NCBI RefSeq assembly: GCF_001548095.1
Contig: NZ_AP014815.1
Span: 3,223,656 to 3,287,655 of the forward strand
Direction: 5' to 3'
From: Geminocystis sp. NIES-3708
GTDB lineage: Bacteria; Cyanobacteriota; Cyanobacteriia; Cyanobacteriales; Cyanobacteriaceae
DNA: 64,000 nucleotides
Shown: positions 1-8,536 of the stretch, in pieces
How positions within the stretch are numbered: position 1 is the first letter of the stretch
How the letters are laid out: every line of letters starts with the position of its first letter
Notes under the pieces: model-generated
The model's input: only the letters and a program-made list of their open reading frames with translations
Databases searched by the model: none
Told to the model about the DNA's origin: nothing
Position numbers and translations under genes: made by a program

Positions 1-135
1 GTATTCATTTTTGGTCTGAATATTTATTTGGCTATCAACGATGGAACGGCTGGTTTTTCAGCGACTAATGATGCTATTATCAACATTTCTGGTATAGATG
101 ATTACAATACTTTAACTAACAGTTACTTTATCTAA
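1..135 (+). CDS. C-terminal end of a bluetail-type cyanobacterial surface protein (partial)
   Basis: An open frame enters from the window edge and ends at TAA 133-135, giving 44 residues. The stretch LAINDGTAGFSATNDAIINI, followed by a short hydrophobic tail, matches the C-terminal 'bluetail' domain found at the end of large cyanobacterial surface proteins, often behind Ca-binding or repeat domains. What the rest of the protein does cannot be judged because its 5' part lies outside the window. The domain assignment is by memory of the motif. Confidence 0.6.
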   Translation, partial: VFIFGLNIYLAINDGTAGFSATNDAIINISGIDDYNTLTNSYFI

Positions 136-598
136 ATCTTTATTTTGATAGGTAAAAGGAAATTTACCAGATTTACATTTTAGGATTAAATCTTTGATAT
201 TTTTCTCCCCACCTTTTGAGATAAAAATAACCCTTTCTTTATCATCTTTTTTCTGAGAGAGAAATAAAGGAGGGGTTTCTAATTATTCGGGTAGGCGTTG
301 GCCACAGATTCTTGAAGATAAAATCAAAAGAATTAAAAACTATATATTTAGGAGTTGGTTTAAAAACTATTTTGGTGAGGCTAGGCAACTTCGAATAAGG
401 CAACAGTTGAAATAGTTTTTTTCATTATGATTTACCAAAATGATTTAGCAAAACCTAGTTTATAATCGCATACTACTTATCTAGCTTTTAACTCAAAAAA
501 GGGTTTCACCCCCCAGAAATCAGCTTTTTTTTTGTTGTGTAGTGTTTTTTTCCTTTGATTTTTATAGCTTTCTGATTTCCAACAGCAACCCCTATTTA
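136..598. other. 463-bp intergenic region without a gene
   Basis: I find no supported ORF. It holds the tail-side DNA of the bluetail gene, a long-loop hairpin (arms about 363-372 and 411-420, followed by a T run on the + strand, 415-422) that could end an upstream transcript, and the terminator of ftrC at 495-511. Confidence 0.5.
495..511 (-). terminator. Probable terminator of ftrC
   Basis: Read on the minus strand, a short GGGTGAAACCC hairpin is followed directly by six T, about 90 bases after the ftrC stop. The stem is only 3-4 bp, so the call is tentative. Confidence 0.4.
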
Positions 599-940
599 TT
601 ACATTTTAACTGATTGTAAGTCTTCCCAAGAAATTTGTTGTTCTTCCCCTGAAAATTCATTATCTGGGGTAATAAACAACATACAATGACATTCTTTTCT
701 TTCTCTCATCGGTACGCAAGGACAATTCCAAAAAGTATTTTTTACTTCCGCTTCTTTATCTTCGTAGTGCCGACAGGGACAAAGGGGTGAGCCTAATTCT
801 TCTTTGTGACGAGCTAAACCTTGAATCACTACTGCTGTAACGGATGGATCTACGCAAAAGTAAGTATCTGTACGTTTAGCGTATTGTTCCGCAAAGTTTT
901 TCATGGCTTCTAGGGTTTTATTGTTACTGACTTCAGTCAT
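599..940 (-). CDS. ftrC: Ferredoxin-thioredoxin reductase, catalytic chain
   Basis: The catalytic (beta) subunit passes electrons from photosynthetic ferredoxin to thioredoxin through a 4Fe-4S cluster and a redox disulfide, linking light to enzyme activation in the cytoplasm. All seven family cysteines are visible: C54-P-C56, then C73-P-C75, then C84-H-C86 (spacing CPC-16-CPC-8-CHC), plus C29. The length of 113 aa is normal for the family and the start is ATG at 940. The variable chain FtrV is not adjacent, as is usual in cyanobacteria. The same protein is also named FtrB. Confidence 0.96.
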   Translation of the reverse strand: MTEVSNNKTLEAMKNFAEQYAKRTDTYFCVDPSVTAVVIQGLARHKEELGSPLCPCRHYEDKEAEVKNTFWNCPCVPMRERKECHCMLFITPDNEFSGEEQQISWEDLQSVKM

Positions 941-1020
941 AATTATTTTTTTCTATTGTGCTACGGTATCAGTTCTCATTTTACCTGATTAGGAGTATTT
1001 GACAGAGAATATTGACATTA

Positions 1021-1338
1021 TCATATTCTATCCTGATTAAAAAGACCTTTAATTTTTTCTATCCATTGCCAAATATCTTCATAGGAAATTTTGAGTAAAG
1101 AAAAGATACCTACTAATATTAAAACTGTACCAAATAAGAAGTTATTATCATATAAGTATAAGCCAACAATAACAATAAAATAGGGAGATAAAATACCACT
1201 AATTTTTTCTACTAATTTTACCGTAGTTTGTTGATTTGTATCTAATTTTTCCGTTATGGATTCAGGAATATCATTAATCATTAAATCTTCAATTTTAGGA
1301 TTATTGATTGATTTTTCAGGATTATTTTTACTAAACAT
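1021..1338 (-). CDS. Small two-helix membrane protein of unknown function
   Basis: 105 aa. Residues 1-40 are hydrophilic; two hydrophobic helices follow at about 50-65 and 68-84, and the C-terminus is short and basic/amphipathic. The ATG at 1338 has an upstream purine stretch (AGGAG on the minus strand). I do not recognise the family. It sits between ftrC and ldpA on the same strand, but gaps of about 80-100 bp give no firm operon evidence. The membrane topology is predicted by eye only. Confidence 0.6.
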   Translation of the reverse strand: MFSKNNPEKSINNPKIEDLMINDIPESITEKLDTNQQTTVKLVEKISGILSPYFIVIVGLYLYDNNFLFGTVLILVGIFSLLKISYEDIWQWIEKIKGLFNQDRI

Positions 1339-1436
1339 AACTATAGAACTCCTATTTTATTTTTGATCTTTAAAATATTTTATCGTTTTATTTCCTTATT
1401 CCCCGTTTTTAATTCCGTAATATAGGCTTTTTCTTG

Positions 1437-2477
1437 TTATATTTTAAGGGGTGAAATTAGTTGATAGGCTTGATTAACTCCTTGCCATAATAATTCAGGA
1501 TAGTCTTCTAATTGATTATTAGGAGAAATTATTTCTAATTGATGGAGAATATTGCCTATTAATTTTCGCCCCTTACTACCATAAGCAACTCCAGAAATTG
1601 GCGAAGGTATTAAGTTTAAAGATTTTATTTTTTCCACCGTATATTCATTTGTACCTCCAGCTAATTGTATATAGCCTTCAAGATTTGTTTGAGCTATTTT
1701 TTGAGCATATTTGATAGTTAAATGAGTTGTTCCAGAACCTATGTCACCACTCATAGGACGACCATCTGTTTGCCAAATTAAAGGAATTTTCACAGGTTTT
1801 ATATAATCATAAATTTGTGTTAAATATTGGATAATATTTTCAGTATAAGGACAACTAATAGCAATTAATTTTAGTTTTAAAAGGTGAGGTTTTATCATTT
1901 CCCAAACTTTTTTAAATTCTAAAAAATGTCCGTTTTGAGTATGAATTTCTATAGCATTTATCGGTAAAATGTCTAACCATTGTAAAACTTCTTTGATACT
2001 AATAATTTGTGATTCTGTATCGATAATATTTATCGGGCAAATTGGTAAACATCTTCCGCAACCATAGCATAATTCTTCAATTATTCCTTGATGATGATTA
2101 TTGAATTTTATCGCCTCTGCTGGACAAATTTTTTCACAGGGGCGATGGCAATTTGTCGGGCAAAGTTTAGGATTAAAGTAGGCTTTACGAAAATGTGGAT
2201 CTTCTCCATCATTAATACTTATCATTAAAAAAGGGACTTCATGGGGATTGTAACCAAAGTTAATAGCTTCTTGTCGATAATTTTGAGCAATGGTGATGCC
2301 TTCCAAAGCACTATGAATTACGGCTTTATCGGCGGCAACATCAAGACAGTCAGCTCCTGCTAAACTGTAAACTAAGGCAAGATTACGAATAGAGGGTAAA
2401 TGTTGATAACTTGCACCACATATCAACTTAAACCAGCTACCTTTTTGTAAAGATTCCAAGGGAGAAAAATTAACCAT
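1437..2477 (-). CDS. ldpA: Light-dependent period modulator LdpA, iron-sulfur protein
   Basis: LdpA is a 4Fe-4S protein that feeds redox (light) information to the cyanobacterial circadian clock and affects CikA and KaiA. The N-terminal half has the family sequence starting SPLESLQKGSWFKLICGAS. Two cysteine sets are present: C106/C110/C114/C118 (CX3CX3CX3C) and C137/C140/C143/C147 (CX2CX2CX3C), typical of two 4Fe-4S clusters. The C-terminal domain (about 160-346) is the LdpA-specific part. A TTG precedes the ATG at 2477; I chose the ATG because the protein then begins MVNFSPLESL like its relatives. Length about 346 aa, complete. Confidence 0.9.
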   Translation of the reverse strand: MVNFSPLESLQKGSWFKLICGASYQHLPSIRNLALVYSLAGADCLDVAADKAVIHSALEGITIAQNYRQEAINFGYNPHEVPFLMISINDGEDPHFRKAYFNPKLCPTNCHRPCEKICPAEAIKFNNHHQGIIEELCYGCGRCLPICPINIIDTESQIISIKEVLQWLDILPINAIEIHTQNGHFLEFKKVWEMIKPHLLKLKLIAISCPYTENIIQYLTQIYDYIKPVKIPLIWQTDGRPMSGDIGSGTTHLTIKYAQKIAQTNLEGYIQLAGGTNEYTVEKIKSLNLIPSPISGVAYGSKGRKLIGNILHQLEIISPNNQLEDYPELLWQGVNQAYQLISPLKI

Positions 2478-2550
2478 CAAAAATAATTAACCAAAAAAAT
2501 CATGAAAGCGTGATAAAGGAGAAGAATGACGAAACTATTAAAATTAATAA

Positions 2551-4071
2551 TTAATTTATTTTACTTCCCAAGACAAATAAACTAAAAAGTGTGCCACTAT
2601 TCCATAAACTATGTAAAGTTATGGATGCTAATAAACTACGTGATCGAGTATAAACTATTCCTAAAATAATCCCTAAAGTCGCTAAAGGTATGATTTCCGC
2701 TAAACTTAAATGGGCTACTGCAAAAATAATGCCACTCACGACAATCGCCCCCCAAACTGGTAGATAACGAGTGAGAGAAGGTAGTAAAAAGCCCCGAAAC
2801 ATAATTTCTTCAAAAATGGGGGCAGCAATAGAAGCAGTAAGAAAAAAGATAGCTAAAGCAAATTTATCTTGAGATTCTAAGGCTAATAATAAGAGTGGAT
2901 TACTGCCTCCTCTTCCTTGCCATAATTGTTGATTGAGAATTGAGACTAAAAATACCGAAGGAATAGCCACTAAATAGCCTCCAATACCCCATAAATACCA
3001 TTTTTTATTAGTTAAATTAAACCAACCTTCGGGTAAAGGAAAAAATGATTTTAAGGATAGGTATAAAACTAATAATCCTCCCCCCGCCATGAAAAAATAA
3101 CTGACTAAAACATACAATGCTTTGCCTTTGATACTGAAACTACTTGGATTAAATCCACTCAAACCAAATAATAAGGGTAATAAAACTTGACTGAGGAAGA
3201 AAAAACCAACGATGAATACTTGCCAAATAATTTCCCAATCCCAAGGAGATTGCCATACTCGATTATAGTTAGTCGCTAAAATTGAGGTTTCTTTTTTAAT
3301 CACTAACTGAATGATTAAGAAAATGATTAAACCAAAACCAACTAAACCACCAAAAACAGGGATAATACTTAAACTAAATAATCGATAAATAGATTTTTCT
3401 GCTATTATTTTTTGTTGTGACTTAATTTCTGATAATTTATCTAGATCATTTTGATTTTTATATAATTGAGCCAAAGTATTTAATTTAAACCAACCGTCTA
3501 ATTTTTCAGAGACAATTTCTTCCAATTTATTATTAATTCCTCCTAATTTTTTATCCCAAATATTAATTAATACTTCTTTCAATTCTTCATCTGAAATATT
3601 TGACCAATAATTATTAGCTATTTTTAAGTTATTTTCTTTTGCACAGATAATTCCTAACTTAAGATTAAGATTATTAACTAAATTTTGATTTTGCTCAATA
3701 TTTTGTTTTAATTGTTGTCGAGGGCTTTCTGAAGCAATTGCTTTTTCACTATTAGAAAGAGAGTTATTTTTTTCTTGTAAATTATGTAAAGAATCTTTTG
3801 TTGCTATTAAAGCTTTTTCGTATTGATTTTGTGCCACACCATAGGGATCATTGCCAATTAAACCTTGAGCTATATTACTTACATTATCATCGTTTGAGAT
3901 TGAAGGATTAGAAGATTGATTTAATGATGAGGCGTTAAGAATTAAATTAGTTTGATATAATTCTAATTGAGCTTGGACTTGAGGTTCACCCAAACTTTGA
4001 CTCAAAGCAAAAAAAACACTGTACATGGATATTACAGTAAGAATAGCTAACAGTGATCGCTTCCAGTTCAT
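2551..4071 (-). CDS. CPBP-family intramembrane glutamic endopeptidase (Abi/CAAX-like)
   Basis: 506 aa. An N-terminal membrane helix (about 7-27) is followed by a long hydrophilic, Gln/Asn-rich domain (about 40-225) and then several membrane helices. The C-terminal domain has the three motifs of the CPBP (Rce1-like) protease family: EE421-422xxxR426, FAVAH with His454, and HSLWN with His487 and Asn491. These are the expected catalytic and metal/water-binding residues. The cyanobacterial form with a large soluble N-terminal part is common; its substrate is unknown. The gene follows ldpA upstream on the same strand with a 73-bp gap. Confidence 0.85.
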   Translation of the reverse strand: MNWKRSLLAILTVISMYSVFFALSQSLGEPQVQAQLELYQTNLILNASSLNQSSNPSISNDDNVSNIAQGLIGNDPYGVAQNQYEKALIATKDSLHNLQEKNNSLSNSEKAIASESPRQQLKQNIEQNQNLVNNLNLKLGIICAKENNLKIANNYWSNISDEELKEVLINIWDKKLGGINNKLEEIVSEKLDGWFKLNTLAQLYKNQNDLDKLSEIKSQQKIIAEKSIYRLFSLSIIPVFGGLVGFGLIIFLIIQLVIKKETSILATNYNRVWQSPWDWEIIWQVFIVGFFFLSQVLLPLLFGLSGFNPSSFSIKGKALYVLVSYFFMAGGGLLVLYLSLKSFFPLPEGWFNLTNKKWYLWGIGGYLVAIPSVFLVSILNQQLWQGRGGSNPLLLLALESQDKFALAIFFLTASIAAPIFEEIMFRGFLLPSLTRYLPVWGAIVVSGIIFAVAHLSLAEIIPLATLGIILGIVYTRSRSLLASITLHSLWNSGTLFSLFVLGSKIN

Positions 4072-4341
4072 AAAATTTTTTACCCTAACAAAACATTATT
4101 CTTACTAATAACAGCATAGGGACTCGAAGATCAAGCCCCTAAACGTTAATAGTTGATTGTTGATGGTTAATGTTGATAGTTAAACTTAATTATAGCAAGA
4201 TCTTTTTTTGTTGTCAAATTTAGTTTTTAAAATAATTATTTTGAGTTGCTAATCCTAACGAATATTTAATAAATTACTTAGGTTTTTATCATTTTCTAAA
4301 GATAAAATAAAACTATTAATGATGAATAAAATAAAAAAAAT

Positions 4342-5769
4342 ATGACAAGAGAATATGATTTGGTTATTATTGGAGGTGGTTCTGGTGGATTAGTAATTGC
4401 CAGTGCAGCCGCACAGTTAAAAGCAAAAGTCGCCTTAGTTGAAAAACATCGTTTAGGAGGAGATTGTCTTTGGTATGGTTGCATACCAAGTAAGTCATTA
4501 ATTCATGCCAGTAGAGTTGCTTATCAAGTTAAAAATAGTCATAATTTCGGGATTTATAACGACAATTTAGAAATTAAATTCGCTGAAGCTATAAATCATG
4601 TACAAAAAGTAATTAGTACTATAGAACCTAATGATTCTCCCGAAAGATTTAGAGGCTTAGGAGTAGATGTAATTTTCGGCAATGGGAAGTTTATTGACGA
4701 AAATACTTTTGAGGTAAGTGGAAAACAATTAAAACCCCGAAATTTTGTCATTTCTACTGGCTCAAGCCCTGAGATACCTGAAATTGAAGGTTTATCGGCA
4801 GCAGGATTTATCACTAATGAGCAGGTTTTTTCTTTAACGCATTTACCTGAATCTATTATTATAATGGGGGGAGGAGCGATCGCCTGTGAGCTAGGACAAG
4901 CATTAAAAAGATTAGGTGCAGAAATTACTATCATAGCTAGTAAAAGTCAACTTTTGCCTAAAGAAGACTTAGAAGCATCGAAAATCATCGAAAATCAGTT
5001 TATCGAGGAAGGCATCAGAATAATTAAGTCAGCCAAAGCAGAAAAAGTAAAGATAATTGACGGAAAAAAAGTAGTTTTTGTTAATGGTGAAAAGTTAATT
5101 GCCGAAGAAATTTTGGTATCTATTGGGCGCATTCCTAACATTCAATCTCTTGATTTAAAAAAGGCAAAAGTTCAATATAATCATCAAGGAATTAAGGTTA
5201 ATAATAAACTGCAAACTAGCAATAAAAAAATTTATAGCTGTGGTGATGTTATTGGTGGTTATCAATTTACCCATGTAGCAGGATATGAAGCTACAATTAT
5301 TTTACAAAATGCCTTATTTTTTCCCACAAAAAATGTTGATTATCGAGTTATTTCTTGGGCTACTTTTACTTCTCCTGAATTGGCAAGAGTTGGCATAAAT
5401 GAAAGCCAAGCTAGAGAAATTTATGGCGATAATATCATTATTTTAAAACTAGAGATGAAAGAAGTTGATCGAGCACAAACAGCAAAAAATATTAAAGGCT
5501 TTTGTAAAATAATTACAACTTTAAAAGGAGATATTTTAGGAGCAACTATTATCGGAGAATCTGCAGGAGAATTGATCCATGAAATTGTTTTAGCCATGAA
5601 AAATAATCTTAAAGTAACAAGTTTATCAGGTATTCATATTTATCCAACGTTAAGCGAAATTAACAGTAAAACAGCACTACTTTTCGTTAAACAAAAATAT
5701 GCCCAAAATCAAGGATTACAAAACTTATTAACCAAATTTTTTAATTTTCGTCGTTGGTTAGGATTTTAA
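4342..5769 (+). CDS. FAD-dependent disulfide oxidoreductase, mercuric reductase/lipoamide dehydrogenase-like
   Basis: 475 aa, complete class-I pyridine nucleotide-disulfide oxidoreductase. The FAD-binding GGGSGG is at 11-16, the redox-active pair is C42-LWYG-C47, and an NAD(P)-binding GGGAIACELG occurs near 176. The C-terminal interface motif reads IHIYPTLSEI: the His of lipoamide dehydrogenase (HPT) is Tyr here. The N-terminal HMA domain and C-terminal Cys pair of true MerA are absent. It belongs to the MerA-like cyanobacterial group of unknown substrate, so mercury reduction should not be assumed. It is divergent from the CPBP protease gene and stands alone. Confidence 0.85.
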   Translation: MTREYDLVIIGGGSGGLVIASAAAQLKAKVALVEKHRLGGDCLWYGCIPSKSLIHASRVAYQVKNSHNFGIYNDNLEIKFAEAINHVQKVISTIEPNDSPERFRGLGVDVIFGNGKFIDENTFEVSGKQLKPRNFVISTGSSPEIPEIEGLSAAGFITNEQVFSLTHLPESIIIMGGGAIACELGQALKRLGAEITIIASKSQLLPKEDLEASKIIENQFIEEGIRIIKSAKAEKVKIIDGKKVVFVNGEKLIAEEILVSIGRIPNIQSLDLKKAKVQYNHQGIKVNNKLQTSNKKIYSCGDVIGGYQFTHVAGYEATIILQNALFFPTKNVDYRVISWATFTSPELARVGINESQAREIYGDNIIILKLEMKEVDRAQTAKNIKGFCKIITTLKGDILGATIIGESAGELIHEIVLAMKNNLKVTSLSGIHIYPTLSEINSKTALLFVKQKYAQNQGLQNLLTKFFNFRRWLGF

Positions 5770-6199
5770 AAAATAATCGAATTTACGTACTACTACTAAA
5801 TATTACCTAAGTTCTATATAAATTATAAATTTGTTGGCAAAGATGAAACTATAGGACGAACAGAAAATGGACTTAAACATTGTTAAAATTAATTTTCAAC
5901 AATTATTTATCCAGTTTAATTCTTTTCCGTGTGTAAAATTTAGTATTTCATCAGTCTTAAATCTTTACTTTTCAAAGTTTTTTACATTGAACTGAGGTAA
6001 ATATAAGGTTATATTGTTCACTCCACACTACAAATAGCTTTTAAACCTCATAGCAATAGATAAAAAAAACATATATAACTTATTTTAAAATGTGAATTGT
6101 TATTATAGCTTTTTTAGAATCTTCAGGATATAGTTATAGATATAAATAAATGATTAATCAATAAGCCATAGAAAAAAAACTATTCAAAAAGGAGGCTAA
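5770..6199. other. 430-bp upstream region of the nitrate operon
   Basis: No ORF. It holds a possible NtcA site (5933-5946), one copy of a short interspersed motif in minus orientation (5982-6000), and the strong Shine-Dalgarno of nrtA (AAGGAGG ending at 6195). A long leader of more than 200 bases is implied if the NtcA candidate is real. Confidence 0.5.
5933..5971 (+). promoter_or_regulatory. Candidate NtcA-dependent promoter of nrtABCD (weak)
   Basis: GTAAAATTTAGTAT at 5933-5946 differs by one base from the NtcA consensus GTAN8TAC. A TAN3T box (TACTTT, 5966-5971) lies 19 bases further, a little closer than the usual about 22. nrt operons are classic NtcA targets, which is the main reason for listing it. 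No perfect GTAN8TAC exists between 5770 and 6199. Confidence 0.3.
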
Positions 6200-7549
6200 A
6201 TGTCAAATTTCTCTCGTCGTCGATTTTTAACTACTGTTGGAACGTCTGCTATTACCGCAGTTTTCCTCAAAGGATGTCTAGGCAATCCTCCCGAACCTGT
6301 TAGTAACACATCAAATCCCGGTGTTACCCCTGTCACCTTAACACCAGAAATGACTCCCGAAACTCCTGTCATAAAATTAGGATTTGCTCCAATTTTTGAA
6401 GCAGCTCCTTTAATTGTGGCTAAAGAAAAGGGATTTTTTGCTAAATATGGCATGAATGAGGTAGAAATAGCCAAACAAGCCAACTGGGGCTCGGCAAGAG
6501 ACAACGTTGAAATTGGTTCGGCAGGTGGTGGTATAGATGGAGGACAATGGCAAATGCCGATGCCTTATCTTATCTCTGAAGGATTAATCACCAAGAATAA
6601 CGTCAAAATACCAATGTATGTTCTCGCTATGTTGAACACCCAAGGCAATGGTATTGCGATCGCCAAAAGTCAAGAAGGTAAAAATATCACCTTAGATATG
6701 AGTAAAGCTAAGGATTATATCTTAGGTTTAAAGCAATCAGGAAAGCCATTTCGAGCCGCTTTTACCTTTCCCAAAGCCAATCAAGATTTTTGGATTCGTT
6801 ATTGGTTAGCCGCAGGGGGTATTAATCCTGATACAGATGTAAATTTAATGACTGTACCTGCTGCCCAAACTGTAGCAAATATGAAAACAGGTTCGATGGA
6901 AGGATTTAGTACAGGCGATCCTTGGCCTACCCGTATTGTTGCCGATGGCATTGGTTTTATGCCAGCATTGACGGCTCAAATGTGGGCGAATCATCCTGAA
7001 GAATATCTTGCTATTCGTGCTGACTGGGTGGACAAAAATCCCAAAGCGACAAAAGCAGTACTTAAAGCGGTAATGGAAGCTCAACAATGGTGTGATACTC
7101 AGAGTAATCGATCGGAATTAGCACAAATACTGTCTGGTGCTAACTATTTTAATGTACCTGCCACCGTACTCGAACCAGCTTTAATGGGTAAATATAAAAT
7201 GGGTGACGGGCAACCAGATATAGATGATTACAAAATGGCGGTTCAATATTGGAAAACCGATAAAGGCAGTGTTTCTTTCCCTTATAAGAGCCTCGATTTA
7301 TGGTTTATTACGGAAAGCGTACGTTGGGGCTTTTTACCTGCTAGTTATTTAGATGATAACGCTAAAGCCTTGATTGACAAGGTAAATCGATCGGACTTAT
7401 GGCGAGAAGCGGCAACCGAAGCTGGTATTCCTTCGGCGGACATTCCCAGTAGTGATTCCCGTGGAGTAGAAACATTATTTGACGGAAAAACATTTGATCC
7501 AGCAAATCCCAAGGCTTATTTAGATAGTTTAGCGATAAAAAAAGTTTAA
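6200..7549 (+). CDS. nrtA: Nitrate/nitrite ABC transporter, substrate-binding lipoprotein NrtA
   Basis: NrtA binds nitrate and nitrite at the outer face of the plasma membrane and delivers them to NrtB. The N-terminus has a twin-arginine-like SRRRFL motif (5-10), a hydrophobic stretch and a lipobox FLKGC with Cys26 as the lipid-anchored residue; a Thr/Pro-rich linker follows. The mature part (about 55-449) is the NrtA/CmpA binding fold, with the family phrase [20 protein letters not shown]. Ordinary cyanobacterial length. ATG at 6200 follows a strong AAGGAGG. First gene of nrtABCD. Specificity for nitrate over bicarbonate (CmpA) is inferred from similarity and from the NrtC fusion. Confidence 0.92.
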   Translation: MSNFSRRRFLTTVGTSAITAVFLKGCLGNPPEPVSNTSNPGVTPVTLTPEMTPETPVIKLGFAPIFEAAPLIVAKEKGFFAKYGMNEVEIAKQANWGSARDNVEIGSAGGGIDGGQWQMPMPYLISEGLITKNNVKIPMYVLAMLNTQGNGIAIAKSQEGKNITLDMSKAKDYILGLKQSGKPFRAAFTFPKANQDFWIRYWLAAGGINPDTDVNLMTVPAAQTVANMKTGSMEGFSTGDPWPTRIVADGIGFMPALTAQMWANHPEEYLAIRADWVDKNPKATKAVLKAVMEAQQWCDTQSNRSELAQILSGANYFNVPATVLEPALMGKYKMGDGQPDIDDYKMAVQYWKTDKGSVSFPYKSLDLWFITESVRWGFLPASYLDDNAKALIDKVNRSDLWREAATEAGIPSADIPSSDSRGVETLFDGKTFDPANPKAYLDSLAIKKV

Positions 7550-7594
7550 TTATTACCAATAAATATTAATCAAAAAAAGGAGGAAATTTACATC

Positions 7595-8425
7595 ATGGCT
7601 ACCACCATCAGAACATCAAGAAATAATAGTAATTTTTTAACTAAATTTTGGAAGAAAAACGGGAAAAATATTTTACCCCCCATTTTAGGAATTTTAGGTT
7701 TTTTATTAATTTGGCAACTATTTTCAACTATTGGATTAGTTAAATTACCGGGACCAATTTCGCTGATTACCAATGAACGAACTCGCATTTATTTAATGTA
7801 CCCATTTTTCGATCGTGGTGGTACTGATGTGGGTTTATTTTGGCAAGCAATGGCTAGTTTACAAAGAGTTTTAATCGGCTATTCTTTTGCCGCAGTTGTT
7901 GGTATTGGAGTTGGTATTTTAGTTGGTTTAAATCCTTTCTTAAATAAGGCATTAGATCCTCTATTTCAATTCTTAAGAACCGTACCTCCTTTAGCATGGG
8001 TACCCATTGCCCTCGCTGCATTACAGCAAAACCAACCTGCCGCATTATTCGTTATTTTTATTACCGCAGTTTGGCCTATTTTACTTAATACTGTAGTTGG
8101 TGTTCAACAAATACCTCAAGACTATATCAATGTCCAACAAGTTTTACAACTTTCTAACAAAAAATTCTTCTTTAAAATTTTAATTCCTTCTGCATTACCC
8201 TACATTTTTACTGGTTTAAGAATTGCGATTGGTTTAGCATGGTTAGCAATTATTGCGGCAGAAATTGTTATGTCTGGTATCGTTGGAATTGGCTTTTTTA
8301 TCTGGGATTCTTATCAAAATAATTATATTAGTGACATTATTTTAGCACTAATTTATATCGGTGCAATTGGTTTAATTCTTGATAAATTCATGGCTTGGAT
8401 TCAATCTAAAATTGTTCGTCAATAA
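7595..8425 (+). CDS. nrtB: Nitrate ABC transporter permease NrtB
   Basis: 276-aa integral membrane permease. It has an N-terminal cytoplasmic segment, a first helix at about 30-46, and further helices from about 88 onward. The EAA-type loop that contacts the ATPases is visible in the family sequence QQIPQDYINVQQVLQLSNKK (about residues 171-190), preceding the last helices. It acts as the membrane channel, with NrtC and NrtD as the two ATPases. ATG at 7595 is preceded by AAAGGAGG. It lies 45 bp after nrtA, in the same operon. Confidence 0.92.
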   Translation: MATTIRTSRNNSNFLTKFWKKNGKNILPPILGILGFLLIWQLFSTIGLVKLPGPISLITNERTRIYLMYPFFDRGGTDVGLFWQAMASLQRVLIGYSFAAVVGIGVGILVGLNPFLNKALDPLFQFLRTVPPLAWVPIALAALQQNQPAALFVIFITAVWPILLNTVVGVQQIPQDYINVQQVLQLSNKKFFFKILIPSALPYIFTGLRIAIGLAWLAIIAAEIVMSGIVGIGFFIWDSYQNNYISDIILALIYIGAIGLILDKFMAWIQSKIVRQ

Positions 8426-8437
8426 TGTTTTATTTTC

Positions 8438-8455
8438 TCACGCAAAGGTGCAAAG
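8438..8455. repeat. 18-bp repeat arm upstream of nrtC
   Basis: TCACGCAAAGGTGCAAAG is repeated in exact inverted orientation at 10578-10595, so the two arms bracket nrtC. Similar 'cgcaaaggcgcaaag' words are common dispersed repeats in cyanobacterial genomes. Confidence 0.7.
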
Positions 8456-8536
8456 GTTATATTTACAAATTTTGGTGAGGGTTAAGGTTGATAAGTTAAT
8501 AAGTTATTAAATTGTTAGATTTTAAGGAGTAAAATT

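Noticed and set aside
5784-5800. GTACTACTACTAAATATTAC as an NtcA site for nrtA
   Set aside because: The spacing between GTA and TAC is 14, not 8.
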